A DNA stretch of 35,826 nt from Entrophospora sp. SA101 (Eukaryota; Glomeromycota; Glomeromycetes; Entrophosporales; Entrophosporaceae), in NCBI GenBank assembly GCA_958430865.1, contig CAUDNR010002602.1, positions 35,980-71,805 on the forward strand, written 5' to 3'. The position numbers and the translations under genes are program-made. The notes beneath the pieces are model-generated. The model did not search any database. It was given only the letters and a program-made list of their open reading frames with translations, and had not been told where the DNA came from. Positions 33,889-35,826 of this stretch are shown here, in pieces (position 1 is the first letter of the stretch; each line of letters opens with the position of its first letter).

Positions 33889-35247
33889 ATGAAAAAACTA
33901 ATTAATAATAATGATGATGATAATTTAACAGTTGTGCCTTCTTCAAATACTAAAACAACTATTTATTCAAATATTAAAACAACAATTATTTCAAACTCTT
34001 GTACATCAAAGTCCACAACTACAACTTTTGCTGACAATCAAAATAATCATCATTTAATTCATAAAGAAAATTTTGAAAATCACATAGTGATGACAAAAGA
34101 TGAATTCAAATTAAATTTATTGCATTTAATAAAAGAAGATAGTAATGATAATAATAATAAAGTTGTATATCTTCAACATGGATTATTTGATAGCACAGAT
34201 ACTTGGCTATTGAATGGGCCAGAACACAGTTTACCATATATATTGAAAGATAATGGATATGATGTTTGGTTGGGTAATTCACGTGGTAATCAGTACAGCG
34301 AGCCATCTTCTTCTGACGAATATGATTTCAGTTGGGATGAAATGGCAAAATATGATTTGCCTGCTTTTATTAATTACATCAAGAAACAAACCAATGTAGA
34401 CAGTTTATCATTTATTGGTCATTCTCAAGGTAAATAAATAAATAGTCTTATTATATACATAATATATGTGATATATATGATGTTGAGTGTAATAATGACA
34501 ATAATAATAAATTTTCTTTTTAAAAAAAGGAGCAATTGAAATCTTAGCATCATTGATAATTGAATCCATCTCACCAACAGATTTACAATGTATTGTGTTG
34601 ATAGCACCACCAGCAATATTAAAAAATCAAAAATCCAAAGTAATCAAATTACTAAGTAAAATAAAAGCTGATAATCTAATCAAAATCCTCCCAGTTAAAT
34701 TATTCAAGAACACATTGGATTTCTCTCGTAAATTGATTGAAGAACACAGTTTAAATTACAATGACAGTTTTAAATTTATATTTGGTGAGACTAAATTATT
34801 GGAAAATAGCAATTTCCCTGGTCATTTTCCTGCTCCTGCAAGTAATCAAAATCTTGTTCATTGGATTCAGGTAAATAAATGTATTTGCATAAATACATTA
34901 TATACATTATTATTCTTTCTAACACTCTTCTATATTAGTCAAGTAGATCAGGTTTATTTCAACGGTACCAGGATAAATCAACTCAGAACAACAAATCAAT
35001 TTATGACATATCAATTATTCCACCTAATTCATTAAAATTGGCTACAATTGTTGGTACAAATGATTTATTGGCTACTCCTGAAAATGTTTCTTTGTTGAAT
35101 CAACAATTGGAAATGAACAATAATCTAACATTCACAAAAACTTTTGAAGGTTATGCTCATATGGATTTTTGTTGGTCTTTGGATGCCAAAGATACTATTT
35201 ATCCTGACATTATAAACTTTTTAAATGAAAACATTAAAAAAATCTAA
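33889..35247 (+). CDS. Acid-lipase-type alpha/beta hydrolase
   Basis: There are three exons, 33889-34429, 34530-34870 and 34939-35247, giving 396 residues. The acceptor at 34938 is chosen because it yields HWIQSSRSGLFQRYQDKS, the family's conserved HW.Q...SG.F..Y segment. The core matches the gastric/lysosomal acid lipase and yeast Yeh/Tgl1 sterol-ester hydrolase group: VVYLQHGLFDSTDTW with the oxyanion HG, GYDVWLGNSRGNQYS, FSWDEMAKYDLPAFINYI, nucleophile elbow GHSQG with Ser179, acid Asp336 in GTNDLLATPENV, and His368 in GYAHMDFCW. The triad is complete. The N-terminal associated region is reduced to FENHIVMTKDEFKLNLLHLI after about 65 low-complexity Asn/Thr/Ser residues. No signal peptide or membrane helix is visible, unlike secreted acid lipases or Yeh1/2. 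Sterol-ester or triacylglycerol hydrolysis is inferred from the family. Confidence 0.92.
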
Positions 35248-35826
35248 TTGATAAATAATAGAATTGGACGAATATATTTATTTTAAAGGAGTAAATCTTG
35301 AAGAATGAGTGAGTTGTACCAATACATAGAAAGTTTTGTTTTTCAATATTAATCATTGTGAGAAGTCCATTCCACAATATGAAAGCTTTGTATGATTTCT
35401 TTCTTTTTTTGTTGAGCTGTATCATTTTTATCTTATTCAATGATTGCACTTACATGTAATGTATTTTTATATTAATATATGAATTACAATAATGAGGTTT
35501 ATTTAACTTTACATGCACAAAAGAATTTTTACTCAATGAATGCATATTTGTTTATTAACTTTAAAAAATTTTCTTTAAAATTATAAAATTTTTTTAAAAT
35601 AAAAAAAAGTCAAATGTCATCACTGTACAGGTAACCCTAAGTGGCAAATGAAAAATATAATTGATAAAAAAATTTAAGATGCAAATAATCATTGACAAAC
35701 AGATTACCAAAAAAGTACACGTGTCCATAAAAATATTAGTTGGCAAATTTGTATGGTGCAAGTCACCTAGTCCCGCAACTTGCTGCGCCTCGTGGCCAAT
35801 TTTGGGAAAAATCATCAAAACTCAGA
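35248..35826. other. 3' flank of the lipase gene and a G+C-rich repeat-like end
   Basis: The first 200 bp are probable 3' untranslated sequence. From about 35755 to the window edge composition changes sharply (agtcacctagtcccgcaact, gctgcgcctcgtggcc), which looks like the end of a dispersed repeat cut off by the window. A 74-codon minus-strand frame here (35594-35818) is not recognised. Confidence 0.45.

Overview
The window is nuclear DNA from an AT-rich eukaryote, almost certainly a fungus. Genes are split by many short introns (mostly about 75-230 bp) with GT..AG ends and the standard code. The gene set (TMEM97/Ema19, uL18, NDUFAF6, DDB1, an M13 peptidase, an acid-lipase-type hydrolase) together with decayed LINE, hAT-like and Tc1/mariner-like repeats suggests an early-diverging fungus. 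An arbuscular mycorrhizal fungus of the Rhizophagus type is my best guess, but that is inference, not proof.

Layout. 1-1.75 kb: a hexamer array, the decayed 3' end of a LINE ORF2 (minus), and a MITE-like element with internal tandem repeats. 2.6-4.9 kb: a two-exon, membrane-anchored GT5-like glycosyltransferase (minus). 5-15 kb: a gene-poor, repeat-rich block. It holds two broken coding regions (a coiled-coil, tail-anchored protein and an F-box-like one), a 52-bp tandem repeat, two hAT-like MITEs (one with a perfect 8-bp target duplication inside one copy of a local tandem duplication), an 840-bp Tc1/mariner/pogo-like element with TA flanks, and one more broken or misassembled coding region. 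15-35.3 kb: a compact gene-rich block. In order: an eight-exon unknown helical protein (minus), TMEM97-like protein (plus), ribosomal protein uL18/RPL5 (plus), a small LITAF/BRI3-like membrane protein (plus), NDUFAF6-like factor (minus), DDB1 (plus), M13 metallopeptidase (minus), acid-lipase-type hydrolase (plus).

I rebuilt all eight intact genes by joining exons at GT..AG sites. In every case the coding sum is a multiple of three and ends at a stop: 718, 498, 168, 300, 95, 320, 1114 and 916 codons, plus 396 for the lipase (nine genes with the glycosyltransferase). There is no operon logic here. The genes serve unrelated housekeeping roles: sterol/ER protein handling, ribosome, complex I assembly, CUL4 ubiquitin ligase, cell-surface proteolysis, lipid hydrolysis. 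Notable arrangements are the divergent NDUFAF6/DDB1 pair, whose start codons are 139 bp apart, and several close convergent pairs.

I found no clear new multi-gene system. The best leads for novelty are the unknown 498-residue protein, the membrane-anchored GT5-like enzyme, and the layered record of transposition at 9.9-13.8 kb.
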